From JABDKJ01 sp039028335 (lineage in GTDB: Bacteria; Bacteroidota; Bacteroidia; Flavobacteriales_D; JABDKJ01), in NCBI GenBank assembly GCA_039028335.1, contig JBCCIF010000051.1, forward strand, positions 1-23,359: a DNA stretch of 23,359 nucleotides, written 5' to 3'. Positions 14,545-23,251 of this stretch are shown here, in pieces (the stretch's first letter is position 1; the number at the start of each line of letters is the position of its first letter). Both the position numbers and the translations under genes were made by a program. The notes under the pieces are model-generated. The model was not told the origin of the DNA, did not search any database, and was given only the letters and a program-made list of their open reading frames with translations.

Positions 14545-16359
14545 ATGTGTGGAATCACAGGTGTAATATCGCGCGAAAGTAAAGATGTTTCAAGAGAAAT
14601 CAAGGTGATGAATGATGCTTTGGAGCATCGCGGACCTGATGCATCAGGTGTGTGGAGTAATAGAGAGAAGACTGTTCATTTTGGTCATAGACGCTTGAGT
14701 ATTATCGATCTTTCAGAAACTGCCAATCAACCTTTACATTATCAAGAGAATAATTACACCATTGTTTTCAATGGGGAGATTTACAATTACATAGAATTAA
14801 AAAAGGAGCTGGTTAAAAAGGGTTATTTATTTCGTTCTTCAAGCGATACTGAGGTCCTTCTCGCTTTATATGCTGATCGGGGACTTGAATTTATAAAAGA
14901 TCTTGACGGTATGTTCGCTTTTGCTATTTGGGATGGCATACAGCGAAAAGTAATTTGTGCAAGAGACAGGTTTGGAGAAAAACCCTTCTATTTTTCTCAT
15001 CGCAACAACCAATTGGTTTTTGCTTCAGAAATGAAGGCATTATTTGCACTCGGAATACAAAAACGTTTTAAAGAGAATTCCATTTTTGATTACCTGGTTT
15101 TCAATAGCCTACAAGATGATTTTAATCCGGGTAATACCGTCTACGAGGGTGTTTATACCTTGAAGCCTTCAGAAATGATGGTGATTGATGAAGACCACAA
15201 TATAGATAAGTGGAGCTATTGGAGTTGTCAATCAGAAGACAGCTCTTTAGGAAAGAGTGCAGCAAATATAAAAGAGGAGTTCAGGTTTTTATTTTTCGAT
15301 TCTATTCAGAAAAGACTTCGTAGCGATGTTTTGGTTGGTTCAAGCCTTTCAGGTGGATTAGACTCTTCTTCGATAGTCGCTGGTATCAATAATCTAAACA
15401 AAGAACAACTCAAACAGAGGACCTTTTCTGCAAAATTCCCGGGTTTTGAGAGGAACGAAGGTCCTCAAATCGATAGCTTCTTAGGTGGCTTCTCGAATAT
15501 AGATTCATTTTTTGTTTATCCTGATGCCAATAGCATTCAGGAGAATTTTGAGAGAATATGCCATTATCAAGACGAGCCTTTTGGGAGCTTCAGCATTTGC
15601 GCACAATATGAAGTAATGAAGCTTGCCAAAGAAAACGAAACAAAGGTTCTTTTGGATGGTCAAGGAGCAGATGAATTGCTTGGCGGTTATGTCCGATTTT
15701 ATATTACCTACTTGATGCAGATTCGAAAGAATGCATCTCTCTTTGCTAAAGAGCATGCTTTTTTTGATGAAAGGAACATCAACAATTTCGAATTTTCATT
15801 AAAGAATAAGCTCAAGTATTCCTTTCCTTATAGTTCAGGCGAATTGGCTAATTATTTCAGAAGGACTAAAAAGAATGATCATTCAATTTTCAAGGGCCTG
15901 AATCCTGAATTGGTCAAGGAGAATAAAAATAGAAAACCGAAGACAAAGCGATTCAAAGCCTTGAAGGGACATTTGTCGCATGCTTTACTTCACAAGGACC
16001 TTGGTCAATTACTGAAATATGCGGATAGAAATTCAATGGCTAATTCGATTGAAGTGAGATTGCCATTTCTTAGTCATAAGTTAGTAGAATTTGTTCTGTC
16101 TTTGCCAGAATCATATTTCATCAAGGACGGATGGACCAAATATATTCTTCGGGATAGTATGAGTGAATACCTCCCAAAAAGTATTGCATGGAATAGGCAA
16201 AAAATTGGATTTGAGCCGCCAAATAATGAAATTCTTAATGCTGTCTTTTTCAAGGAAAGAATACAAGACTCAATTTCGAAATTGAAAAAAGAAAGGATTA
16301 TTGTTCAAGATTATCCAGAGCTGAATTGGAAATATCTAATGTTGGCCCAGTATACTTAA
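14545..16359 (+). CDS. asnB: Glutamine-dependent asparagine synthetase-type amidotransferase (AsnB)
   Basis: A 604-residue two-domain enzyme. The class II glutaminase domain (2 to about 190) has the nucleophile Cys2 in MCGITGVIS, plus LEHRGPDASG, FGHRRLSIIDLS and VFNGEIYNY. The synthetase domain has the PP-loop SSLSGGLDSSS (266-276) and LDGQGADELLGGYVRF. Glutamine-derived ammonia is used with ATP to amidate a carboxylate. Free asparagine synthesis is the classical role. AsnB paralogues in polysaccharide clusters are often presumed to amidate sugar uronates or act in glycan modification. Location at the head of this wzx/glycosyltransferase/sulfotransferase locus favours that role, but the two cannot be separated by sequence alone. 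All catalytic motifs are intact and the length is normal. It is convergent with the FkbM gene, 6 nt apart. Confidence 0.93.
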   Translation: MCGITGVISRESKDVSREIKVMNDALEHRGPDASGVWSNREKTVHFGHRRLSIIDLSETANQPLHYQENNYTIVFNGEIYNYIELKKELVKKGYLFRSSSDTEVLLALYADRGLEFIKDLDGMFAFAIWDGIQRKVICARDRFGEKPFYFSHRNNQLVFASEMKALFALGIQKRFKENSIFDYLVFNSLQDDFNPGNTVYEGVYTLKPSEMMVIDEDHNIDKWSYWSCQSEDSSLGKSAANIKEEFRFLFFDSIQKRLRSDVLVGSSLSGGLDSSSIVAGINNLNKEQLKQRTFSAKFPGFERNEGPQIDSFLGGFSNIDSFFVYPDANSIQENFERICHYQDEPFGSFSICAQYEVMKLAKENETKVLLDGQGADELLGGYVRFYITYLMQIRKNASLFAKEHAFFDERNINNFEFSLKNKLKYSFPYSSGELANYFRRTKKNDHSIFKGLNPELVKENKNRKPKTKRFKALKGHLSHALLHKDLGQLLKYADRNSMANSIEVRLPFLSHKLVEFVLSLPESYFIKDGWTKYILRDSMSEYLPKSIAWNRQKIGFEPPNNEILNAVFFKERIQDSISKLKKERIIVQDYPELNWKYLMLAQYT

Positions 16360-16365
16360 GTGGTG

Positions 16366-17262
16366 CTAGATTTTATTCATTGGGGTGAATTCCGCATATC
16401 TACCCTGTGGACAAAGCAATAAATTAAATCCAGGTTTATCTTTCAATGATCCCCTGTGTTTTTGAATGCCATTTCGATGCACAAAGAATATTTCATACTG
16501 GTATTCCTGGATGAAATTGCTGAAGAATGCTCGGTTTTCTTCATTTAAAAATACTTCTACCAAAAGATTTGGTTGATATGTGCGAATGGTATGTTGAGCG
16601 CCTTTTAAAACAAAAAGTTCATATCCTTCAACGTCTATTTTGATAAAGCTTACTTTCTCAAGCTTTTTGCGCTCTATATAACTATCAATTGATAGTTGTT
16701 CGATTTTTATCGGCTTCCATTCCTTTCTGCCACCATAGGTTAATTCGCTAAATTCTTTTACGGCAGATGATGTGTCGGATATTTCATTGTCCTTAGGTAC
16801 AAAAAAATCGATTTCTCCATCATCTTCCCCCAGGGCGTACTTCTCAATCTCAATATTTTTCAAAGAATTTAAGTGAATGTTCTTTTTTAACCGTTCGGTA
16901 TTAATGGGGTTGGGTTCAAATGCAATTACCTTACAAGATGCACTTTTCGAAGCAGCAATTAAACTGTAGAGACCCGTATTCGCTCCGATGTCTAAGATAC
17001 AGTCGTTCTGCCCGATCATTCTTGAGTACAGCTGAATGTCATTTTTCTCTTTATAGTCGAATTGATAAAATAAGGCGTTTACTATAGAGTCGTCACACCT
17101 GGAATACATTTTAAATTCAATATCATTTACATTCAAATTTACAGCACCTGAAATTGGCCATCTGTGTTTGACAAAGTCAATTGAACGGCCCAGTCCTATG
17201 AGGAAAGATCGAACAGCACTATTGACGAATTCAATTTTTCTGAATGATTTTAACATGAGCAA
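16366..17262 (-). CDS. FkbM family SAM-dependent methyltransferase
   Basis: A 298-residue Rossmann-fold methyltransferase. SAM motif I is ILDIGANTGLYSLIAA (89-104), the acidic motif is VIAFEPNP (112-119), and the FkbM hallmark is SFIKIDVEGYELFVLKGA near residues 205-222, followed by PNLLVEVFLNE. FkbM proteins O-methylate sugars or polyketide hydroxyls. In this locus the likely substrate is a glycan residue. It lies on the opposite strand to the flanking polysaccharide genes, divergent from wzx and convergent with asnB, so it must have its own promoter. M3 (17256) is a possible alternative start, since MLM leaves two candidates with no clear Shine-Dalgarno. Confidence 0.9.
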   Translation of the reverse strand: MLMLKSFRKIEFVNSAVRSFLIGLGRSIDFVKHRWPISGAVNLNVNDIEFKMYSRCDDSIVNALFYQFDYKEKNDIQLYSRMIGQNDCILDIGANTGLYSLIAASKSASCKVIAFEPNPINTERLKKNIHLNSLKNIEIEKYALGEDDGEIDFFVPKDNEISDTSSAVKEFSELTYGGRKEWKPIKIEQLSIDSYIERKKLEKVSFIKIDVEGYELFVLKGAQHTIRTYQPNLLVEVFLNEENRAFFSNFIQEYQYEIFFVHRNGIQKHRGSLKDKPGFNLLLCPQGRYAEFTPMNKI

Positions 17263-17372
17263 AAATTAATTCTATCTTGGTTTAAATTAAAGGTTGAGTT
17301 TAAAAAATATTTTTAGAGTATGTTTTTTAATTGCCTCAATTTCTTTTTCTAACCATCAACTCATGAATCCGA

Positions 17373-18836
17373 TTGAAGAATAAGGGAAGAAGTATTGCTT
17401 TTTTGACGCTTGGTAGAGGATTCAACGCATTGGTCAATTTGTTGTTCCTGCCTTATATGGCAAGAGCACTTGTGCCTGCGGATTATGCGACCTATGGACA
17501 AATTCTTTTGTTAGTAGAAATGGCTGTGATATTTCTCAGTGTTACAAATAATCAATATTTATACGTTTTACTATCAAATTCCCGAGAGCACAACAAAAAG
17601 GATGTCTTGCTAACCAGCTTTGTTGCAAATGTTGCGCTATCGTTATTTGGAGTAGTGGCCTTATTATTTTCTCTAGATTTCATCTGTGAACTTTTTCATA
17701 ACGATTCTTTGAAAGAACCCTTGCGTATATATGCATATTCGGTCTTTCCAATACTCTTAATCTCCAATCTGAACTATGTGCTGTACTTTTTTGATCGCGT
17801 AAAACATGCGATGTCAATTCAAATAGTTTTAAACCTCTTCCGTGTATCAGCCATCGTGATTGGTATCCAGTATTTCGAGTCATTGAGCATAGTTTTCACA
17901 TTTCTGTTGATTATCAATTTTGCTATTTTGTTCATGTTTATCCCGAGGTTCCCAGTAAAGTTTTTTAGCGGTAAATTCAGGAAAATCATTCTGCGATCAT
18001 TCGTGAAATTTGGATATGTTTTGGCACTCACCGGTGTAATAGGTACCTTGATTAAGAAGACCGATGGTTTGATGGTGAGTTCATTGCTGGAAGATCCGTC
18101 TCAATATGCAATATTTCGTATTGGAGGAATTGAAATTCCTTTCCTAATGATTTTTTACTCTAGCGTGATTACTGTGCTCTTGCCCGATGTGACTCGTCTT
18201 TTTGCTGAAGGAAAAATAGACGAATTAGTTAGTTTAAAAAGGAAGGCTACTTCGGCATCCGCATTGATTATTTATCCGACATTGGTATTTATTTTATTCT
18301 TTTCCTTTCCTGCGCTGAGTTTTTATTTTGGAGAGCAGTACTTGGAAAGTATTCCCATATTCATCGTTTTCAATTTGGTGATGTTTTTCAAAGTAAATGA
18401 TTACCGAGATGTCTTAGTTGCAAGTTCAAAAACAAATACCTTGATCCGGGCTGATATTTTAGTGCTCGTTGTCAATGTTATATTGAATTTCGTTTTGATC
18501 CAATTCCTAGGGGCTATGGGGGCCGCGATAGCTACGCTCATCTCTTTCATCCTGCTTGCAGGACTATTAAATTTTAAGACAACAAAATTTTTGGATATAA
18601 AATCATTCAGTTTTTATGATCTGAAAATGATTGCAAGTGTGCTTCTTTCATCATTGGCCCTTTCATTCGCATTTTTCTGGCTGTATAGGTATACCGATTC
18701 GCTGCTTTTTATACCTATATTCTTCGTTTTGTACAGTGCCATAATTTATTCAATTTTATACCGAGTGAATTTTGAAGCCAAGGCAATTATAAGTAATGTG
18801 ATGGGTAGATTTTTGAACAAAAGAAAACAAGTATAA
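17373..18836 (+). CDS. wzx: Polysaccharide flippase, Wzx / MATE-like
   Basis: A 487-residue integral membrane protein with about 12-14 hydrophobic helices. It has the N-terminal signature of the polysaccharide transporter family: FLTLGRGFNALVNLLFLPYM (10-29), then ARALVPADYATYGQ. Later features are GYVLALTGVIGTLIKKTDGLMV and the C-terminal GAMGAAIATLISF. Wzx proteins flip undecaprenyl-linked glycan units across the inner membrane for Wzy-type assembly. No Wzy polymerase is seen inside the window. The reading frame has no ATG near its conserved beginning. The frame is closed by a TGA at 17364, so TTG at 17373 is the best start, without a clear Shine-Dalgarno. A 7-codon ATG frame (17363-17383) overlaps this start. 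The stop overlaps the next ATG by one base (TAATG). Confidence 0.88.
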   Translation: MKNKGRSIAFLTLGRGFNALVNLLFLPYMARALVPADYATYGQILLLVEMAVIFLSVTNNQYLYVLLSNSREHNKKDVLLTSFVANVALSLFGVVALLFSLDFICELFHNDSLKEPLRIYAYSVFPILLISNLNYVLYFFDRVKHAMSIQIVLNLFRVSAIVIGIQYFESLSIVFTFLLIINFAILFMFIPRFPVKFFSGKFRKIILRSFVKFGYVLALTGVIGTLIKKTDGLMVSSLLEDPSQYAIFRIGGIEIPFLMIFYSSVITVLLPDVTRLFAEGKIDELVSLKRKATSASALIIYPTLVFILFFSFPALSFYFGEQYLESIPIFIVFNLVMFFKVNDYRDVLVASSKTNTLIRADILVLVVNVILNFVLIQFLGAMGAAIATLISFILLAGLLNFKTTKFLDIKSFSFYDLKMIASVLLSSLALSFAFFWLYRYTDSLLFIPIFFVLYSAIIYSILYRVNFEAKAIISNVMGRFLNKRKQV

Positions 18837-19345
18837 TGGGTCTTGGACTTGGTAGATATTGGTTTAAATTGATTAAGCGTGAAACGTATTCTAAAATACC
18901 TATTTCTACTCTTTTGACGAATTGGTTATTTCAGCGCGTTTTCAGACAGAATGCTGGAATACCCTTTTCAGTTCATTACACCAGCAAAGTTTCTGGGCCA
19001 GCTTATTTGAATATTCACCCAAGTGTATATAGCTCTTTTGCAGTTAGCGGAGGAGCACATATTTGTGGGTTTAAAGGAGGTGCCATTACGATTGAAGAGG
19101 ATACGATATTTGCATTCAATGTGTGCATACAAGGTGCAAATCATGACCTGAAGAACCGTAAACACATGTTGCCTCAAGAAGTTCATATAGGTCGAAATTG
19201 TTGGCTAGGCAATTCTGTTACTATTTTACCAGGTGTTCATTTGGGTGAAAATGTGATTGTAGGAGCGAACAGTGTAGTTACGAAGTCTTTCGGCCCTAAC
19301 GTTTTGATCGCAGGTATTCCGGCAAAGATTATCAAGGAGATTTAG
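18836..19345 (+). CDS. Hexapeptide-repeat O-acyltransferase (WcaF/LbetaH type)
   Basis: A 169-residue left-handed beta-helix acyltransferase. Hexapeptide-type repeats run from about 55 (YLNIHPSVYSSF) through AITIEEDTIFAFNVCI and VHIGRNCWLGNSVTILPGVH to LGENVIVGANSVVTKSF, ending GIPAKIIKEI. The likely catalytic His is H103 in GANHDL. Such enzymes use acetyl-CoA or another acyl-CoA to O-acylate sugars, here presumably on the surface glycan. It is coupled to wzx by a TAATG overlap, and the next gene starts 3 nt after its stop. The acceptor sugar and acyl donor cannot be read from sequence. Confidence 0.9.
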   Translation: MGLGLGRYWFKLIKRETYSKIPISTLLTNWLFQRVFRQNAGIPFSVHYTSKVSGPAYLNIHPSVYSSFAVSGGAHICGFKGGAITIEEDTIFAFNVCIQGANHDLKNRKHMLPQEVHIGRNCWLGNSVTILPGVHLGENVIVGANSVVTKSFGPNVLIAGIPAKIIKEI

Positions 19346-19348
19346 AGC

Positions 19349-20446
19349 TTGGCTAAAAAAAAGAAAATACTATTTGCGGCTGTTGATATAGGCTGGAGGA
19401 TAGAGCACTATTCTAAATATATCAAACAAAACTTTGACGATCAATTGAGGGCTGAATCTTTTGTCAATTATTTTGTTCCTCATGAACATTACGATACTTC
19501 ATATACCTATGCATACCGGTTTGACAAAATGAATGCGTTAAAGCGTTGGTTTTTATCGGTATTCAATTTATGCAGATTCTTATTCAGATATGATGTGTTT
19601 CATTTCTTCTCAGGAGAAACATTATTAACTCGGAAAACGAGACGATTTGAATTTTGGCTGTATCGACTATTTGGTAAGAGAATCGTTATGCATTTTGTGG
19701 GCTCTGATATTCGAAATCCAGAATACGTTTATGAAAAAGCAGAGCGAATAGTAGAAACACTTGATAAGGGCAATTTTAAAATCGCCTTAAAACATTGGCA
19801 GAAGAATTTAATCAGGGATAGTCAAGATTTTGCCCATACAACCTTTGTTTCTACCCCAGATTTATTAAGTATATATGGGACGAAAGGCACCTATGTTCCG
19901 GTATTTCTTGACTTTGATAAGTTCGAAGCTGAACTGAATGCAATAAATGTTCAAAGAGATTCAAGTAGAATAAAAATTCTTCATGCCCCTTCTAATCCTT
20001 ATATAAAAGGAAGTCAATATGTAGAAGATGCATTTCGTGAACTTAAAGAAGAAGGAATAGAAGGTGTTGAATTCATTTTGCCTGATTACAGCAACTACGG
20101 AGTTGGAAAATATGCTTTGAATCGCTACGAATTATTTGAACAAATGAAAGAAAGCGATATTGTCATTGATCAATTGATTATAGGTTGGTACGGCTTACAA
20201 GCCATTGAGGGTATCATGTGTGACAATATTGTCTTGTCCTATTTGGATAAGGAGTATTTGAGTTATGTCGATGGAGATTGTCCTATCATTAACACGAATG
20301 CTAAAAATATTAAGCAACAAATAGTGCGAAGCATAGAATTGATACGAACGAATTCATATAATTTTGATTCTGCTAAGAAATGGGTGAAACAAAAGCACGA
20401 CATGAATTCTTATGAAAATGAATTTCGAAAAGCCTGGCTTGTTTAA
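19349..20446 (+). CDS. Glycosyltransferase, GT4-like (GT-B fold)
   Basis: A 365-residue protein with two Rossmann-like halves. The N-terminal part has KKKILFAAVDIGW (4-16), YDVFHFFSGETLL (81-93) and RIVMHFVGSDIRNPEY (111-126). The C-terminal part has KILHAPSNPYIKGSQYV, SDIVIDQLIIGWYGLQAIEG and a final helix. The HxxGSDxR block and the late GWYGLQAIEG segment are those of GT4-type transferases that add sugars to polysaccharide intermediates on the cytosolic membrane face. A canonical E-x7-E motif is not obvious, so family placement is less firm than for the next gene. The start is TTG at 19349, supported by a good AAGGAGA Shine-Dalgarno at 19333-19339. No ATG occurs in frame until residue 61, well inside the fold. 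Confidence 0.82.
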   Translation: MAKKKKILFAAVDIGWRIEHYSKYIKQNFDDQLRAESFVNYFVPHEHYDTSYTYAYRFDKMNALKRWFLSVFNLCRFLFRYDVFHFFSGETLLTRKTRRFEFWLYRLFGKRIVMHFVGSDIRNPEYVYEKAERIVETLDKGNFKIALKHWQKNLIRDSQDFAHTTFVSTPDLLSIYGTKGTYVPVFLDFDKFEAELNAINVQRDSSRIKILHAPSNPYIKGSQYVEDAFRELKEEGIEGVEFILPDYSNYGVGKYALNRYELFEQMKESDIVIDQLIIGWYGLQAIEGIMCDNIVLSYLDKEYLSYVDGDCPIINTNAKNIKQQIVRSIELIRTNSYNFDSAKKWVKQKHDMNSYENEFRKAWLV

Positions 20447-20461
20447 ACTATAAAAGGATCT

Positions 20462-21574
20462 TTGAAAAGAAAAGTCACTTATATACTTGCCAATATAGAT
20501 AAGGCATTCGCTTTCGAATGGATTTCCTTTCATTTGGATAAAGAAAAATTCGATCTAAGCTTTATATTACTCAATAATGATGATACAGAGATTGAGAGTT
20601 ATCTTCGCAATATTGGTGTTCCAGTAATCAGAATTAAGAACAAAAGCAAAAGGTATTACCCCTTAACATTTTTCAGGTTGGTAGCAGCATTGCGAAAGTT
20701 TTCTCCTGACATTATTCACTGTCATATTTTCGATGCTGCATTTTTAGGTCTTATGGCCGGAAAATTATTAGGGATTAAGAAGAGAATTTACACCCGTCAT
20801 CATGCAAGCTACAATCATCAATTTGTCAAGAAAATGATTCCTTTTGACAAAGTGTGTAATCGATGTGCAAGCGATATCGTAGCCATAAGCAAGAATGTAG
20901 AAAATGTCTTGATGGAATTAGAGAATGTTCCTAAGTCTAAAATTCGTTTAATCCATCATGGCTTTGATTTGAAAGTGTTTGAATCAATAAATTTTGATAA
21001 GGTCAATCTTTTAAAGCAGCGGTACGGAACAGAGAATAAATACCCTGTGATAGGTGTAATTGCTAGATGGTTTGAGCTGAAGGGAATAGAATATGTGATT
21101 GATGCATTTAAAAAGCTTTTGAATGATTATCCAGACGCACATTTAGTGCTGGCGAATGCCAAAGGGCCTCATAAAGAAATCATTGAGCAAAAGCTCTCAA
21201 CAATTCCAAAAACGAACTGCACAACTATTCAATTTGAAAAAGATCTTCCGCACTTATATTGCTTATTTGATGTTTTCACTCACGTACCAATAAATGAGTC
21301 CATTGAAGCTTTCGGTCAAATTTATATAGAGGCCTTGGCCGCTGAAGTACCGTCCATTTTTACACTTTCAGGAGTTGCTCCTGAATTTATAACACATAAA
21401 GAAAATGCGATGGTGGTAAATTTTAAAAGTTCAGAGGAGATCTTAAAAGCAATGAAGGAAATTCTGATAAATCAAGATTTACGCGAAAAGCTAATCAGGA
21501 ATGGTAAATTTAGTATCCAAAAATTTGATTTAATTCCTTTTATTCAAAAGCTAGAGCAATTATATGAAGGCTAG
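20462..21574 (+). CDS. Glycosyltransferase family 4
   Basis: A 370-residue retaining GT-B transferase. The N-terminal acceptor half has SPDIIHCHIFDAAFLGLMAG (81-100), RIYTRHHASYNH (108-119) and DIVAISKNVENVL (138-150). The C-terminal donor half has IRLIHHGFDLKVF (161-173), VIGVIARWFELKGIEYVIDA (196-215) and the E-x7-E motif EAFGQIYIE (282-290). It transfers a nucleotide-activated sugar onto the growing lipid-linked glycan in the cytosol. The start codon is TTG at 20462, preceded by AAAAGGA about 5 nt away. There is no earlier in-frame ATG, and the TTG matches the expected beginning (KRKVTYILANIDKAF). It overlaps the next gene by 11 nt. Confidence 0.92.
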   Translation: MKRKVTYILANIDKAFAFEWISFHLDKEKFDLSFILLNNDDTEIESYLRNIGVPVIRIKNKSKRYYPLTFFRLVAALRKFSPDIIHCHIFDAAFLGLMAGKLLGIKKRIYTRHHASYNHQFVKKMIPFDKVCNRCASDIVAISKNVENVLMELENVPKSKIRLIHHGFDLKVFESINFDKVNLLKQRYGTENKYPVIGVIARWFELKGIEYVIDAFKKLLNDYPDAHLVLANAKGPHKEIIEQKLSTIPKTNCTTIQFEKDLPHLYCLFDVFTHVPINESIEAFGQIYIEALAAEVPSIFTLSGVAPEFITHKENAMVVNFKSSEEILKAMKEILINQDLREKLIRNGKFSIQKFDLIPFIQKLEQLYEG

Positions 21575-22460
21575 TCCTTTTTTTTCAATTATAGTGCCTA
21601 CTTACAATAGGGCGGATATTATATCTTCTACTATACACTCTCTGTTGAAACAAGATTTTCATGACTTTGAGATTATTGTCGTTGATGATGGTAGTGCTGA
21701 CGAAACCGGTGAGCGGATAAAGAGAGATTTCGCAGCGAATGAAAAAGTGTTTTATTATTCGAAGCAAAACGAAGAAAGAGGAGCTGCTAGAAATTATGGC
21801 GCGAAGAAAGCTCATGGTAAGTATGTGAATTTTTTTGATTCAGATGATTTAGCACTTTCAAATCATCTTAGTGAAGCGCATTCCCTAATTCAAAAGAATA
21901 ACTCTCCACCGTTTTTTCATTTGAACTATCGCACGGAAAATGAAAAAGGAGTGATCTTGTCACAAGGTGAAGACTTAACAAATATTGATTCTCTTGTTTT
22001 GGATGGAAATCCCTTCAGCTGCAATGGCGTTTTTATGCAGAAAGAACTCTGTTCGGCCAATCCGTTCCAAGAGGACAGAAAAATTGCCGCCTCTGAAGAT
22101 TATTTGCTGTGGTTACGTTTGGTAGCAAGATATGATTTTTGCTATTCAAACACGGTGACGAGTATAATAATTGAACATGCAGATAGGAGTGTGAATCAAA
22201 TTCAAAAAGATAAACTTATCGAAAGAAAAATGGGAATGCTTAACTATGCGCTCTCTGATGAATTTATTCTTGCAAAATTTGGAAGCAGTATAAAAAGGAT
22301 TGAGTTGAATACACTCACCTATATAGCCCTTCATCTGGCATTATCAAATTATAAAAAGGATGCCATGAAGTTTTATAAAAGGGCCCTTCGATTATCACCA
22401 ATTTCTGTTCTGTCAAAACGAAGCTTGGCCATTGTAAAGCATCTAATTTTGCCAAAGTAA
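21564..22460 (+). CDS. Glycosyltransferase family 2
   Basis: A 298-residue GT-A inverting transferase. The N-terminal nucleotide-binding motif is FFSIIVPTYNRADIISSTIH (6-25), followed by FEIIVVDDGSADET (35-48), ERGAARNYGAKKAHGKYV (71-88) and the DxD-type metal site FFDSDDLALSNH (90-101). ASEDYLLWLRL near residue 180 holds the likely catalytic acid region. The C-terminal 90 residues are helical and basic, consistent with membrane-surface attachment. It probably adds one sugar of the repeat unit. Its ATG lies within the end of the GT4 gene (11-nt overlap), and the sulfotransferase follows 6 nt after its stop. Confidence 0.93.
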   Translation: MKASPFFSIIVPTYNRADIISSTIHSLLKQDFHDFEIIVVDDGSADETGERIKRDFAANEKVFYYSKQNEERGAARNYGAKKAHGKYVNFFDSDDLALSNHLSEAHSLIQKNNSPPFFHLNYRTENEKGVILSQGEDLTNIDSLVLDGNPFSCNGVFMQKELCSANPFQEDRKIAASEDYLLWLRLVARYDFCYSNTVTSIIIEHADRSVNQIQKDKLIERKMGMLNYALSDEFILAKFGSSIKRIELNTLTYIALHLALSNYKKDAMKFYKRALRLSPISVLSKRSLAIVKHLILPK

Positions 22461-22466
22461 ATAGAA

Positions 22467-23225
22467 ATGAGTACGATTAATCTTGCAATAATTGGCGCTC
22501 AAAAAGCAGGGACAACTTCCTTGAAAAATTATTTGGCAGAGCATCCAGAAGTTCGAAGCCATCCCCAGCTTGAATTTAGTTTTTTTAGAGATCCAAATTT
22601 AACGGAGTCAGATTTCCCTGCTTATTTTCAAAAGTGTTTCACTTTGGGCGATAAGGATGCTGAAATTAAACTAGCCAAGAATGTCGGAATTTGCAATTCT
22701 GATTTTGCCATAAAGAGATTGTATGAACACAATCCAGAATGCAAATTGATTTATGTTTTAAGAGAACCTGTATCACGCTTAGTTTCAGCCTATAACTTTG
22801 AGAAATTCAATGGTTGGCTCAATCATTCATTAGAGGATGTCATTCCGGTCATTGAAGAGAATGATAAAAATCATGTGCTTTACAAGCACTTCCTTGAACA
22901 TGGCTTGTACAGTCAACATATTGAAAGAATACTTAAGTATTTTCCACGTGAGCAATTGAAAATTGTCTTTTTCGAAAGACTCAAATCCCAGCCTTTAGGT
23001 ATCTTGAAGGACATTTGTAAGTGGGTTGCAATTGATTCGAGTGTTCAATTCAGAACAGAAAAGGTTCACAATCAATCAAAGACTTCCCGATCAAGAAGAT
23101 TGGGAAAGATGATTTTGTTTCTAAGGACCAACGAAAAATTGAAGAGGCCTTTTCGAAAAATACTTCCGTACAAAGTATTCACACGAATTTCAAATTTTTC
23201 TCGAAACAGTGGTAAAGCCATCTGA
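22467..23225 (+). CDS. PAPS-dependent sulfotransferase
   Basis: A 252-residue cytosolic or membrane-associated sulfotransferase. The 5'-phosphosulfate loop is IIGAQKAGTTSLKNYLAEHP (8-27) with K13. The 3'-phosphate-binding block is KLIYVLREPVSRLVSAYNFE (93-112) with R99 and S103. A later HNQSKTSRSRR stretch holds conserved polar residues, and a basic C-terminus follows. It transfers sulfate from PAPS to a hydroxyl, most likely on a sugar of this locus's glycan. Sulfated glycans are frequent in marine bacteria, but no PAPS synthesis gene is in the window. The protein is short compared with the roughly 280-300 residues usual for the family, and the C-terminal part may be trimmed. It is the last gene of the apparent wzx operon. 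Confidence 0.9.
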   Translation: MSTINLAIIGAQKAGTTSLKNYLAEHPEVRSHPQLEFSFFRDPNLTESDFPAYFQKCFTLGDKDAEIKLAKNVGICNSDFAIKRLYEHNPECKLIYVLREPVSRLVSAYNFEKFNGWLNHSLEDVIPVIEENDKNHVLYKHFLEHGLYSQHIERILKYFPREQLKIVFFERLKSQPLGILKDICKWVAIDSSVQFRTEKVHNQSKTSRSRRLGKMILFLRTNEKLKRPFRKILPYKVFTRISNFSRNSGKAI

Positions 23226-23251
23226 CAGTCCAAAGACGACAAAGACTGTCA
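23223..23251 (+). terminator. Hairpin at the end of the polysaccharide operon (possible terminator)
   Basis: TGACAGTC (23223-23230, including the sulfotransferase stop codon) is exactly repeated in inverse as GACTGTCA (23244-23251), with a 13-nt loop. It directly follows the last gene of the operon and could end its transcript. The downstream sequence is mixed rather than a clean T-run, so intrinsic termination is not certain. Confidence 0.4.
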
